Source of the DNA: Anopheles merus
Taxonomy: Eukaryota; Arthropoda; Insecta; Diptera; Culicidae
NCBI RefSeq assembly: GCF_017562075.2
Contig: NC_054084.1
Span: 26,164,246-26,228,245 of the forward strand
Reading direction: 5' to 3'
Length of the DNA stretch: 64,000 nucleotides
Shown here: piece after piece, positions 1 to 11,614 of the stretch
Numbering within the stretch: the first letter of the stretch is position 1
Layout: each line of letters begins with the position of its first letter
The notes under the pieces: generated by a model
What the model was told of the DNA's origin: nothing
The model's input: the letters and a program-made list of their open reading frames with translations, nothing else
Database searches by the model: none
Made by a program: the position numbers and the translations under genes

Positions 1-540
1 AACCTGATTTCACTTTTTATGATGCCACTTATCGAGAGAATGGACCGAACGGAACAAAAAGCTCTGCTCCAACAGGTCTACCCTGCAGTGTGCTGATGAA
101 ATCCTAGCTACTCAGGTTTACTCTACTGGTGCTTCGGCTGCAGGGGATTAAGCACCCGCACATAGGGAAACGAAAAAGGAAGAAAACAGCAGCCAAAGCT
201 AAAACACTCACACTCATACACCCATACCAGTCTAAATACAATCGTAAAAAAACGGAAACTACACGCTTCAACAACTATTGAGGAAATTATCCGTTTAATG
301 ATCCAATTCAAACTGCAATGCTGGCACGGTTCAAAGCTTCGTCTAGGTTTTATCCATCCAGCGGCAACCTAGCCCGCTTTATCGATCTGATAACAGCTCT
401 ATGCTGTTCTGTAGGGGGTCGAGGGGGCAAGGTTGGAGGTGTGAATGCGTTGGTACACATCGAAAGGATTTACGGTTGAAGATAACATTGTTTCATTCGA
501 TGTGGAGCATGTCGATTACCTTGGATTGCTTCACAAGGAG
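1..540. other. Non-coding segment, nothing recognised
   Basis: Mixed-composition sequence. No open frame exceeds about 80 codons, and no splice pair, repeat or RNA gene was found. A weak acceptor-like CTACTCAG lies near 118. Confidence 0.5.
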
Positions 541-563
541 CGTAAAAAACGGACATAATCAAG

Positions 564-866
564 ATGTTTTCCCCGGTGCGAGCGTGCCTCATGCGAGAAG
601 GTGCTGGTTTTGCAGTAAGTGTTTCCGGCGCTGGGGTGTTTAAAGGAGTGTTCTTTGTCTCGTAAAAAACGACACGTATTAAACACATCTTCAAGTGTAC
701 TACAATGTGTACAGGTTGAATTAACATGGTCTTAAAAACGAATACCATGGATATATTGTATCTAGTGGTTTGTTTTTCTTTCTAGCTTCTTCTTCTTCTT
801 CTTTGGCTCAACAACCGTTGTCGGTCAAGGCCTGCCTATACCAATTGTAAGGTTGGCTTTCAGTGA
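564..866 (+). CDS. Candidate two-exon micro-gene for a 43-residue secreted-type peptide
   Basis: The ATG at 564 has the context ATCAAG before it, which is close to the insect start consensus. It opens 17 codons (564-614) that end exactly at a perfect GTAAGT donor at 615. A 171-base intron follows, ending in a pyrimidine-rich acceptor (TTTTTCTTTCTAG, AG at 784-785). The frame continues in phase 0 through six CTT codons and ends at TGA 864-866. The product would have a short N-terminus with two Arg, a core of six Leu plus Trp-Leu, and a tail with two Cys and several Arg. That is signal-anchor or signal-peptide-like, followed by an 18-residue basic peptide. The Leu run comes from a simple CTT repeat, which weakens the case. 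Unspliced, the frame would give 34 residues instead. No homologue is recognised. The splice and start signals are seen; coding status is inference. Confidence 0.17.
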
Positions 867-2460
867 CTTATGGATTATCCCCCATAGCAGGATAGTCAGT
901 CCTTCGTATGGCGGCACGCTCTATTTGGGGCTTGCACCCATGACGGGCATGTTGTTAAGTCGTACGTGTTGACGACTGTACCATGAGACCGGTTTAGACG
1001 GCATTATCACGGAAAATTTAATCACACAAAAGTCCTTTTTATCAAAATTCAAGTTAAAGTCCTTTCCTCTGATCCTTCCATCCTAAGTTCTTTATTAATC
1101 TTCATTTTCAGAACTCCTATTTTTATCTTCTCTCTCCGAACGGGGCTTTATTCGTTTTAAAGCATCGAGTGGAAGCTGTTTTTTGGGTTGGTTTAATTTT
1201 ATTTTTTCCTTCTCGTTCTCTGGTTATAAAGCCGCTAATCAACATGAATAATATTCTTATGATATAACTGTGAAGTATACTACAACTTAAAAGTATAAAT
1301 TAAAGCTAGGCTTTTAAATTAGTATTAAATTCACATCAGAACGATTTCCCACTCACCAAGGTCTAAAACAAAGGTACTAGTAGATCTTAGTGATCTGCTG
1401 AAGTGGCAACTAGCCATACCATCACCATATTGCTTAAACGTGCAGTGTTGTAATGTTTCTAGTTGCAAATTTCATCACTGTTAAAACAACCAGCAGCCTA
1501 CAGCTACCATTCAAGAGCCAAACAAGCACTGTGATGAAGCTTACGGAGACTTTTTATTTCCACCTCCAAAGCCCAAATTGTAGCGCCTACGCGCAAAAGG
1601 GTTCATCTTTCGCGCGTACATCCTTGCGCCATGCCAGCTTTCTAATGGAGCGTGCTCGATGACACGGAACGTGTCCTACCATACTGATGCATTATAGACG
1701 CACAAAAAAACTCACGTGCGCAAAAAAAGAGCAACCCTTGCGAGCGTGAAAAGCTTTACTGCGTTACAAACGCAACATGCTGCTGCACGTCCGTCAGTGG
1801 CGGAAAGTGCTAGATCTATTGCTCACCGTTATCCACGGCCTGGTACGGTGGTACGCTCAATCGTTGAACGCTGTTGCCCTTTTTGTTAGCCTCCATTCAG
1901 GCGCATCGAAAGGGTTAAACATAAAAAGGGATGGCCACACACAAACGTATGGGAATAGCTGGAAAAAAAACCCCGGGTTACATAAAATCAACCAGGAAGT
2001 TGTCGCCCCTCTTCACTGTCGGAGCATTGCTGCTGTTCATAGTTCACACACAGGCACACACACACACGTATGCACGAGATCCGTTTGAGCTTTGAACTTC
2101 AATCCCATTGGGTGATGGGCAGAATATGGTTGCAGCAAAAGGGCAAACAATCCTGTGATGGGCATCGGGTAATGCCTACTGCGGTCGTCCTGTGGGCATC
2201 CCGTTCGGTGTTGCGGCTCCGCTGGTCGTTTGCATACGAACTGGGCGGCTTTCATCCTGCCCGGTGGGGGTTCTTGCCGCCGGCGTGAAAACAACATTTT
2301 TCAATTTCCATTCGAGTTCCGGATGGGCGTCCAGAATACACCTGTGGACCTTTTTTATTTTGAAATGCGCTTACATTACCCGAATTCAGAGTTACAATTG
2401 CAAGATGTACAGACAAAAGGGATAAACAGAAAGTGAAGAGGAGGCAAGCTACCAATGTTA
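867..2460. other. Non-coding segment with an AT-rich core at about 1020-1330
   Basis: The AT-rich part has an acceptor-like tract ending at 1111 (TTCATTTTCAG), followed by sequence too pyrimidine-rich to judge. From 1440 to 2440 several open frames of 60-100 codons overlap on both strands. None has splice or start context that stands out, and their predicted products look like translated simple sequence. A short CA tract lies at 2055-2067. Confidence 0.5.
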
Positions 2461-4100
2461 TTTCCACCGTTTTTCGTAATAATAATTTTTCGATTTACGG
2501 TGCTTTAACATCATCCGTTTTATTCGATGCAGTACACGCTCATTATATTGATTTTTCCCATACAACATGAGCGCCTCTCTTTGCCATCGGTGACTCAGCG
2601 CTGAAACTTGTCTTCATAAAATCACTGTCGGAACTTTGTCATACAGTAGCTACCACCGCCATCTACTCTAATTACAAAAGCCTTCTATGTGTCTCTTCCT
2701 CGACAAAAGACACATCGCAGTACCGATAAGTTACTCGTTGGACGTTAGTCATAATTAAATTTGAGTTAGTCCTTTCTATGAACCCACGGCTCATCACTGC
2801 TGGTGGAAATTAATTTCCCCTCTCGCGTTGTTTGCGCAAAATTTACGCAAACACTGTGTCAAATTAAGCTTCCTGCCCGAATGTGTTGCACTGCGGATGT
2901 TCTCCAGCATGCGGTTAAATAACTCAAACATTTCACTGGAAGTATTCGAGTATGTTGCCATCAGGAAGAAGAAACATGTGACACATGGAATTGACTTCTG
3001 TAAACGTTGATTCTTGTACATTTGTTGGTGAGAGTTTTAGCAGAAATTGTGCAAATTTTCCTAATTATTTTGTTTGGCAATAAACTGTATCTTCTCTGTT
3101 TCCCTCTCCAGAGATTATTTTTTATCTGCTTCTTTCTTTGCATCACTGAGATAATGTCCCATCTACAGTATCAAAATAAATAATATTATTTATCCATCCT
3201 ACCAGCTTGACCACCGAAAGCCAGTCTCGCGGCGGCATTAAAGCTTGAGTGGAGTATTTTTATTGAACACAGGATCGCTGAACTTGAGCTACATTTAACG
3301 ATATGGAACAATAAAACAACCAGTTTATGTGATTCGATCGCTCGAAATGAAATGTGTTCCCGTGCGATGGCCCAACAGTACGCGGTGAACATTTCGGCAA
3401 CCCTGAAAGCAGGCACAGATATTCGGTGGTAAATATCATTCGACCGTTCCGTTCTGTAAATGCCCCAACATTATTATAAAGTTTGTTGACGTTGCCACTC
3501 GCCCATTTGCAGGCCCGTTCGCTCGGGGCAGCTCCACTCTCCACGGAAACAAGTTAAACTTTATATTGTGAAGCGATGGGCAATCCAAATTTCGGCGAAT
3601 GAAAACCATCATCATCATCGTCCTCGTCATCTGAAGAGGGGCGAAAGGTTCGAAATTCCCGCACATCCGAACAAGCGAGACGAGATAAGCAAGTGGGTTG
3701 GATGGTGGAGGCGACTGTTTTTAAACAACGGAACACTCATATAAGGCTTATGAGCTTGGATTTATAATGAAGAGCAATCTACCGTTTTGCGTCTTTTCTA
3801 AATTGCTTCTTAACAAGCGGACGGTTGTGCCACTCGAAGCAACAACGAAAAAAGCGCAACTGAGAGATCAAAAAACGGTACAATCCACCACCGAATCCTG
3901 ACCCCGACACGCTGATGGGTAAGTGACGAGATTTGAGTTCGGTTTTGGGACGGTTGTTCGGTTTACAGCACCAGCAGTCCAGACAAACCGGGCCGGCCAA
4001 CCAGTTACCAAGGTGCAATAATAAACACGCGCGTTTGAACGGCGGGGATAAATCCGATGGCTCCGATGGTTCGTTTCAGAGGCTCATAAAAATATGTGCC
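2461..4100. other. Non-coding segment; acceptor-like site at 3111
   Basis: AT-rich at 2460-2560 and around 3000-3190. A good plus-strand acceptor (TCTGTTTCCCTCTCCAG, AG at 3110-3111, with CTAAT upstream) precedes a 23-codon open frame that ends next to an AATAAA hexamer near 3175. This could be a short terminal exon but it has no identifiable partner. The interrupted CAT repeat at 3606-3625 is simple sequence. Confidence 0.4.
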
Positions 4101-4104
4101 CGCA

Positions 4105-4112
4105 TATAAAAA
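4105..4112 (+). promoter_or_regulatory. TATA-like element TATAAAAA
   Basis: The motif GCATATAAAAACC sits in balanced-composition DNA, so an AT-rich background does not explain it. No convincing initiator or gene start lies 25-35 bases downstream. A 142-codon minus-strand frame (4432 to 4005) crosses it but has no ATG start. I read it as a possible core-promoter motif only. Confidence 0.2.
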
Positions 4113-4429
4113 CCGTCTTCCCGCGGTCATGGATGGACCGAAAAATTTAATGAAAAACCTTTTAAACCACGCCGTGCACGATTGAGTCCGCGCCCTGGTA
4201 AACACGTTTCCAATATAAATTTTATTGCTCGGCTCGGGCTGCTGCAGCCCCGATACGATCTGTTGTAGCCATAATGACTGACTTATCGTATGCTCTGGAC
4301 AGCCTGGCAGTTTGAGGTTTAAGTTTGTGTGTGCTTCCGGAAGACAGCTACAACCACGGCAAAAAACTTTTTCACAAGCGTTGGCGTATTTGTAGCGATT
4401 GAAATCCTTTCCCAATTCGATTTTTGGTC

Positions 4430-4468
4430 ACCTGTTCTGCCATGCACCATGGTGCATTGCAGGTGAGA
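4430..4468. repeat. Near-perfect 39-base palindrome centred on CATGCACCATGGTGCATT
   Basis: The core ATGCACCATGGTGCAT (4442-4457) is an exact 16-base palindrome. The arms extend outward with one mismatch to CTGC/GCAG and then, across a 5-base bulge, to TCACCTG/CAGGTGA. It could form a loop-less hairpin or cruciform, or bind a dimeric factor. The arms also carry splice-donor consensus on both strands: CAG/GTGAGA on plus at 4462-4463, and CAG/GTGACC on minus at about 4434. The function is unknown. Confidence 0.9.
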
Positions 4469-4913
4469 CTTGCTTTATTTTATTACCTTCCACGTCCGTC
4501 CCAGCCAATAGCGGTGAATCTTGATCAAATTATTTGGCAAGCGGCGAAATTGGCTTGCTTGCCATGATGCAGCTGGCGAATAACCCGTTCGTGATCCGTT
4601 GTTTGAGATCACTCTCGATCACGGAATAAAACGGCATACTCTCGGGTATGCCAACGCAGCGATGCACCTTTCGCCTTTAACCTTACACCTTGGGGTGGCG
4701 CGTTGGGGAGGTTGCATTTAACGGTTTATTAAATTTGCGCGACACCCTTACGGTTATCGTCGTGATCGGTCATCGATCGGTGTTTGGCACGATCGCGCAA
4801 CGCCTCCTGTGCGCGCTTATGGCAATCGAGTGGGATGCGAACGTAGAATTATGAGTTTTTTGTGTGTTTGTGTCTGTGTAATATGAAGGCTTACACTGCT
4901 TCCTCGTCGTCTG
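4469..4913. other. Non-coding segment, nothing recognised
   Basis: Balanced composition with repeated CGATC words at 4750-4800. No gene or RNA is supported. Confidence 0.5.

Positions 4914-4946
<33 letters not shown>
4914..4946 (+). repeat. (CAT)11 trinucleotide repeat
   Basis: Eleven uninterrupted CAT units. Read in other frames or on the minus strand they give runs of Asp, Met or similar residues. Those frames are by-products of the repeat, not genes. Confidence 0.97.
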
Positions 4947-5099
4947 TATCGTCATGATCATAAGCATAAGCGGCACATCGTAAACTGCATATTTGGACGT
5001 GCCCTAAGGGGCGGTTTGAATTGTTTCTGTACACCGGTGGGAACGATATGCATAACAGTGGAAACGCATTCGAGAAAACGTTCAGCATTGAATGTTGTG

Positions 5100-6290
5100 A
5101 GTGTATATTCTTGAGTGTGTTTTATGTATATTAATTATTAGAATTACATCTTTAGGTTGATTTCGATTTCAATAAGTATTAACTTGATAACAGAAAGTAA
5201 ATTTTAAAAGTTTCATTTATTTTTGACCATATGCTCGACTGAAAGTTTTGAGTTGTAAAAGGTTTCTGCAAAATGCAAAGGCATCAAGTTTAACAAGTTT
5301 TATGTTTTCAATCAAAACAATAATTTTTCGTTGGTCAAATTGCTCCATTTAAACTCTGTCGTTAAATGGATGGATCGGAAGGACTGAATTTGGTATTCAA
5401 AATTGCAGGTAGAATGTTTATCTTTTACCATTTATATTAAAAAGGTCTCGTTGAAAACGTTAATCCACTGTAAACATTTTGTAAATCCTCCCCTCCAACA
5501 GCTCCAACAACCATTGTCAAGCAAGCAGTCAATAAAACAAACTTCTCACCCAGCATTCCCTCAAACTCATCGGACACCATGCACACCTTCCAAAACTCAA
5601 TTCGTTTGATGCTGGAACGGGTGGCAAAAGTTGAGCTTGCCAAACTTTCCCTACCCAGACAAGTGGTGCGGTGATAACCGTTTGGTAAACATTTTGGACA
5701 CCTTCCACAAAAACAGTTCATCCAACCCCTTGCTGCCGTAGTACATGCTGGAAGGCATGGAATGGTTCGGTGCATAAAATCACGCCCTCGGTGCCCTAAT
5801 TGCAAGGCACGGGACTCGAAGGGACACATTCCGTGCGAGTAGAACGAGCAGCAGTTTGGGGAATTGTAATGAAGCGGTGGCGTTTGAACTCGGCGTGGAA
5901 GAAGAAGGAGAACTCAGCCCGAAAAAAGGGTCAAGGACTACGTTAAAGTAAAAGCATTGGTCCCAGGGCGCTGCAGAGCGTAGAGCCACTGGTGCACAAA
6001 CACAAACGCACACACGAAAGCATTTTAAAGTGTAAAGTTAAGCCTTTGGTGCTAATAAAAGCTGTCACTTGCGAAACCAAAACGTCGCATATTTTTTGTG
6101 TGTGAAGTGTACTCTCTTGGAAGGAAAATGCCGCAGCGAGATCGATTTTTTATGCTTACAAAAGTTTAAAATCATTTAGTTATTGTTTGAAAAAAAAAAC
6201 AAAAAGCTTCTGAGCATGTGAATGTGAACACACAAATTTATTATTAATTACAGCTGCCCAAAGTTTTTCAATTTCCCGTCCTGATTCTAA
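5100..6290. other. Non-coding; AT-rich 5100-5400, then balanced
   Basis: The AT-rich block ends at GCAGGTAGA (5405-5413). This contains CAGGTAG, the Zelda-type motif known from Drosophila, and also reads as an acceptor followed by GT. The balanced part holds a 130-codon minus frame (5829 to 5437) with no supporting splice or start signals. A poly-A/AT stretch lies near 6190. Confidence 0.4.
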
Positions 6291-6785
6291 TCGTGCTGTT
6301 GATGGAGAAGCAAACGGCATTGTGTTACAGTTTTTTTTTATTATTGCGCTCTGTAAATCCTGTATCCAATCAAGAATGGCACTTCAATTTATGCTCTTTA
6401 CGCGTACAGTTATACAAACACGACCCCGCACGCACATACACATTTGCTAGGGGCAGGTGTGTTTTTCTACCGAACCGAGACGAAATTGAAATTCTCCACG
6501 TTAATCGAGTGGAATAAATTCGCAGAACAGCGTTTTCATTAGAGAAAAGGGGTTCCAAGCCGGGGAAAACGTACAAAAGCGAGGGTGTTCCCGGTTTTTG
6601 CTATTGCGCTTTCACTATGCCCAGCACCATTACTTACGGCTAACCCGACCCGATGCCCCGTTTCATAAATTCTTGCCTCGCATTACCACCTCCAATGATT
6701 GCAATTCCGATTTAACCTGCCGTAGTACGGCTTCGCTACTACAGCAGAGTTTTCTTTGCCTGCATTTTTTCTCGAGTTTTCTCAG
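6291..6785. other. Non-coding segment, nothing recognised
   Basis: Overlapping frames of 60-80 codons occur on both strands, without good context. Confidence 0.4.
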
Positions 6786-6840
6786 AGGAAAATACGACCG
6801 CGGGAGAACGATTCACATTAGCCTCTCGCTCTACTAAGCG
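6786..6840 (+). CDS. Candidate 55-nt internal exon
   Basis: A strong acceptor (CTCGAGTTTTCTCAG, AG at 6784-6785, after a long T/C tract) is followed by an open frame reading ENTTAGERFTLASRSTK. It ends at a GTAATG donor at 6841. The donor is only moderate. The frame can join in phase to the basic 3' ORF at 7043-7106. The opposite strand carries two excellent donors at 6917 and 7011, so the strand is uncertain. No domain is recognised. Confidence 0.14.
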
Positions 6841-6916
6841 GTAATGAATCTGTTAGCAGTGAGCTACCTTCTTTCGTTTCTTGTTCTGATGAGCTTGTGT
6901 TATTTTTTTCTTTCTT

Positions 6917-7012
6917 ACCTGTATCGCCACAATTAAAACCTTTCCTGCTAACATTCTCGTCCGTTGCGCCCTAATTCCTTCCCCTTTTTCCTTCCAATAC
7001 TGATTTTCTCAC
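6917..7012 (-). other. Two consensus minus-strand splice donors
   Basis: On the minus strand, CAG/GTAAG (intron GT at 6918-6917) and GAG/GTGAG (GT at 7012-7011) both match the donor consensus closely. The second follows an 11-codon Leu/Ala-rich minus frame that begins with ATG, MLLAAWGTADE. I see no matching acceptor or promoter. They may be chance matches, but two within 100 bases is unusual. Confidence 0.2.
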
Positions 7013-7042
7013 CTCGTCCGCGGTGCCCCAAGCAGCAAGCAG

Positions 7043-7106
7043 CATCAAAAAACCCGCCAACAAGCGTAAATACGCTCAACGGCGTGCGCGTAATGCGGTG
7101 CGATGA
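7043..7106 (+). CDS. Candidate terminal exon with an Arg/Lys-rich C-terminus
   Basis: A pyrimidine-rich stretch (6966-7000, with CTAAT) precedes AGCAGCAAGCAG, which offers several AGs. Using the last one (AG at 7041-7042), the frame reads IKKPANKRKYAQRRARNAVR and ends at TGA 7104-7106, followed directly by AT-rich 3'-UTR-like sequence. It joins in phase to the exon candidate at 6786-6840 across a 202-base intron. The tail would be strongly basic, as in DNA- or RNA-binding proteins, but no family is recognised. Confidence 0.14.
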
Positions 7107-8961
7107 AAATTAATTATTTGTAAATGGCACTAGAGCTGTTCGTGGCCGCGCGAACCTACCGCGCTTTGCACCAGCGACGGAGTGGATTCGTCTATTTTCT
7201 CCACGCAGATGGCACCGGTAGCTCACCGCGGTACCGTTGTCGCAACGAGTACCGTCATCATCGGTTCGTCTCCATGATTGATGAATGCAGTGACACTTTG
7301 GGATGAAAGTTTTAGCGACTATGAAATGTGCTTTGATTAGTGTGCTTAAATGGGGTGGGCAGTGGCAGAGAAAAACCAGAGCGAAATGGAAGATTTTAGG
7401 GAATTTTAGTGCGTTCGTATGTACTAGGAGATTACTGAAAATATAGCTGGCATTAATTAGGGAAAAAGTATAAAATGAAGATGTAATAAAAGGTATTTTA
7501 ATTAGTTTAAAAGTGATCAAGCTTTTCTAACGTTTTTTATTTGAAATTGTTAAACTTAAAAATTCAGTTCAGTAAGTTTTAATAGTTATATTTGCAAATA
7601 TGCCTTATTTCAACATCAAGCCAAGCGAAACTAGAAGAGCTTCTTTTATTTTTTAATTAAGAAGAATCCAATATTCAACGAATTTCACCAACTTTTGTTT
7701 TTGATTTAAAAGATCGTGCTTAAAACTGAAACATTCTATTTTAAGGTCTAAGGCCGTTTCTCTACAGTATTGATTGAATTGCGTCCTTATGTGTTGCAGT
7801 AATATCCCTTTGCCAAACCTTTAATCACGCGTTGTACGCGTACCCCATACCAACGCAAAAACTCATAAAACTCAAGCCTCCTCTTGAATTCTGTCTACTC
7901 GAACTCTGCCCGCTAACGAATCGCTAGATTTGCGCTCCAATCTTCCCGATAGAAACCGTAGAAACGTCAACAAATCAGAAACCCATCGTGTCGTAAACAA
8001 ATTTTCGAACAACTTGTCGGTCCCCTCCATCCAATCGGCCTGGCGCAACGGAAGGAAGGGAATAGAAGGGATGATTATTTTTTTGATTTCCATTACCATC
8101 ATTCACCATGCTAAACGAAAGGCAGCAGGGAAGGAATTGTAAGCTTCTCGCAAGATCCTTTTGCTAGGCGCAGTAGATGCGATAATAACCGCGATGAACC
8201 ATCCGAGACAAAAAGGAACGTTGCTTTTATCGCTTCTTTTGCGTTTGCATATCTAGCAGGTTGCGCTTTCGCTTTATTTCCCGGATATTCCGATGAAACA
8301 GCCGCTCCACCAAGGACATTTTAAGGCGAACCGTGCGGCTTTGCGGTGCTTCTCACAGGCAAATTCATTAATCAAACATGGGCCACACATTTTATTTGGC
8401 CACTTTTTCCCCGTTTGAAAACCCATACAGCTAAGGCAAATGGTAGCATAAGCTGCTTTATGTGTTTACCTTTCGGATGAAAAGGACCCCCCCCCCCATA
8501 TCGGGATGAGTCACGAGAGGACAGCAATATTAGCCCAGTACACGTCTCTGGCTTTTGTACGCCGCAAAGTATACACGCGCTAAAAGGGCCGGGTGAAGCT
8601 TTAAATTATTGCCAACAAAAGCTCTTTCTTTGATACATTTTTTGTTGTTATTATGACTAATCCTGTGATGCATATCGACATGTTAGGAAGATGAAACGAA
8701 CCATTTTGCTCCCCATAGAATCTTGCTTCGACGGAGCGCTCGTTAGGGATGATGTACAAAAAGGAGCGTACACTTGCCAATGATAAGATGATATGTTTAT
8801 ACGAAAAGGGTGTACGTACCGCACATGAAAATCCCTCTGTGGCTCGGAAGTTTGCATAGGTACGGCGAGTGAGAAGTGCTTTTTCCCCACTGTCTGTTTA
8901 CCATGGTGTAGGGCAGGGGCGAAAAATACCCCTCCCTCTTTACCTAAGCTTGTTATTGCAG
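7107..8961. other. Non-coding; AT-rich 7400-7780, poly-C at 8487
   Basis: The 136-codon minus frame at 7520-7110 covers AT-rich sequence and has no support. An 11-base C run lies at 8487-8497. Nothing else is recognised. Confidence 0.5.
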
Positions 8962-9050
8962 CATTGACACAGTATTGCTTATCACCGGCCCACTATGTCG
9001 GTTGTGTACACACCGGTGCGGCGAACGTATGCAAAAGCACAGAATGTTGA
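8962..9050 (+). CDS. Candidate short 3' exon with four spaced cysteines
   Basis: The acceptor GCTTGTTATTGCAG (AG at 8960-8961, preceded by CTCTTTACCTAAG) opens a frame of 28 codons ending at TGA 9048-9050. Cysteines fall at residues 5, 14, 23 and 28, giving spacing C-8-C-8-C-4-C at the very C-terminus. This recalls small disulphide-rich peptides, but no family is recognised. In another frame an ATG at 8995 gives a 22-residue ORF that is equally plausible. No upstream exon was identified. Confidence 0.12.
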
Positions 9051-10268
9051 GTACAACATTTAAATATTGATGAAGTATGTTCTAACCGCAGTACTCACAC
9101 ACACACATACACACACGCTTGCGTTCTGTGGCTCTTCCAAGTAGGGAATGAGTGTGGTACGTGAAGGAATGGAAACGCAAAGCAAGCTTTCGCATCATTC
9201 CCCTCACACAGTTGACTCCGGCAGTAAACGTGTTGACATAGGACCTTCCCAGTTTTCCGTTCTTCGCTTCAAACGGCTTTCATCAACTCATTCACGGGCG
9301 CTACCAGGCGAACGATGGAAAGGACAAACTTACTTTCCCTTTCGATGGAACCGGGCGAGAGCAACGTGGAACGTTCCAGCGTTGGTTGGGAGGTGTTGTT
9401 TGAGTTGAATTAGAAGCTGCCCGACAAATGTGTGGAGGTGACGGTGTCCTTTCGAGGAACCGTCCCATACGCACGGAGTGCACTGCAGGGAAATCGTTTG
9501 GTTGGTTGCCTTTTGATAACCATTCTTTGATGGCTTCCATAGTGAAGGGATCGATTCGGGTGGGTTGGTTATTTACATTTGCAATCATTATGTTTCGGTT
9601 GTGGAGTTGTGTGGAGTTTAAAGCTTCGTTTTTGTAAATAAAAAACGACACATGACGGTAAACAGCCTACAAGGGTTTATGCCAAATTTTAAAGATTTTG
9701 AAATTTTCAGTTAGATCCTAAAAAATATCTCCATGCTTCTATGATTTTTTTTGATGAATTCATTAGGAGAAATTGAAGTTAACTCAATTTTAAGGGTTCT
9801 TTGTTTACCTAACGCTTCTTGTTATTTCTGAAAATTTAACAAATTCGCCAGGATGGCCATTCCAGTTGATTTACATTTTTAATTGCAACGATGGGCTTTC
9901 GCTGAAAACACTATCCATCAAGCATGAGCTATTGAATTTAAAAACAATTGTCGAGAAAAGGGCTTCAAATTTTCGATGAATCTGTAGCATTTCTGAACTT
10001 TGGGTTAACAACAACACATTTGTTTAATGTTTTTTGTTAGGACTGATTGCCTGCTCAACGCCATGTGTGTCACGTGAACGTTTTCAATATTTGAATGAAA
10101 CTTGTAGGTCGAAATCAAGGGTATAGTTCACTAGATTCTCTCATTGTTTATATCTCAATTTCGTGCAATCGATGGAAAATGTATACTACTGGTGAACAAA
10201 AGGCAGTGGGTATGCATAGAAAATACAAAATTAGAAGTTTTGACCAACACGAATTACATTCAATAAGC
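9051..10268. other. Non-coding; AT-rich from about 9650
   Basis: A 116-codon minus frame (9651 to 9301) has no start or splice support. A small hairpin with 7-base arms (CGTTTTT/AAAAACG) lies at 9627-9647. Confidence 0.5.
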
Positions 10269-10570
10269 TTAATTAATAATTTCATTTATAAATCCTTGAA
10301 GCCATAAGGCTTTCTAATTCCAATGAATCATGCTGCGAACCGTTTTCATTGAAATTGCATAAAAAACATCACCATTTTGTTAAAATAAGAGTGGTGTATT
10401 GAATCCAACATGAGCCAGTTTAGTATTCTTGCTTTCAGAGCACGTTCCACTTAATACACTCAATAATCTGCCCGCGGTGCTTAATTACAATTAATTTTAT
10501 GCTCCTCTACACACTAATTAAAGAAAAACAAATGAACAAAACCAATATCATTGCACCTCCCAATTAAATG
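10269..10570. promoter_or_regulatory. Cluster of homeodomain-type ATTA/TAATTA cores
   Basis: TTAATTAATAAT at 10269-10280, TAATTA at 10482-10487, TTAATT at 10491-10496, TAATTA at 10515-10520 and ATTAAAT at 10563-10569. TAATTA is the core site of many homeodomain proteins. The local AT-richness raises the chance background considerably. Confidence 0.25.
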
Positions 10571-11614
10571 CTTACTCGTACAGTATCCAGTGGTTTTGTA
10601 TTCACTCTCGTCACAGTTTGATCTTTTGACAGGCTTGCCATTTTATGGGTTTGTCGAGCCAGTGACTTGGCCTTGCTCTCGAAACCGAAAGCGAAAGTAA
10701 TTAAATGATCACAAAACGGTACCAAACTTCCGGCCGTTCCTCCATCAGCACCTCAACTCCGATCAATCAGCCGTGCTGTGGAGCAGTATATTTACTACCC
10801 AACGAAAAGTAAAAACCTTCTTCGCAGTCAGTCACGTTTGCCAGCCGTCGATAGGTTGAAATGAGACTAAGATGGATGGGTGGGTAGAATCAGCTCATCA
10901 GCCGTGCACCGGACATTAAAATTCTGCTCACAGCCTTTACTTGCTCTTCGCCACCGCCCAAAAGTCCTCACTTTCGCTACCGCCACCTTACAATAGATAA
11001 TTTACCTTTTTGAGCGTTCCGAAATGTCGTGCTGCTGCTGGTGCCGCTTCTTCCAGGTTATAGAGTTTCGTCGGCTCGTTTTTTTTCTCTCTTTTTTTGG
11101 CAACTTTCTTACGTGAGTTCACTACGAAGACGACGCACGTTCGAGATTTGACTATTTTCACCCGGATATTGAACCCGTCAAACCGTTTCTGTAAAATATT
11201 TGATCCAATTTCAACACAACACTAGCACTGCTGCGTACCTGCTTTCTTTAGGAGTAGAAATGGATTTTTATTTAGGATGCCTTGACACATTATTTTTATA
11301 GCACAAGAAAAAAAAAGAAACACACACTCATTCCTCAATCCTCACTTACAGGATGACTTCAAAGCAAAAATAACAGTCTGAAAAAGACACTAACAATTTT
11401 CTACATTTACTCTTTCATTTTTTGTATCGTTGTTTTTTCAACCATTTGCCTCATTCGCATGCTTTCTCACCCACACGCATCCAACCGGCCTGCCGCCAGG
11501 GGGGGAAGGGGTGGTAAATATTTACTGGACAGAATATTTTACGACCACTTCAGACGACCGGATAGAACATTAAAACAAAAGCAAGCTCCCCCTTGCCCTT
11601 TTGATCGATTTTAG
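10571..11614. other. Non-coding segment, nothing recognised
   Basis: Balanced composition. An initiator-like AGTCAGTC lies at 10827-10834 with no TATA upstream. An acceptor-like CTTCTTCCAG lies near 11058. Confidence 0.4.

Noticed and set aside
4005..4432. 142-codon minus frame with several Cys
   Set aside because: No ATG at its start and no acceptor. Several frames of this size are expected by chance.
4891..5088. Frame with a poly-Asp run
   Set aside because: Translation of the CAT trinucleotide repeat.
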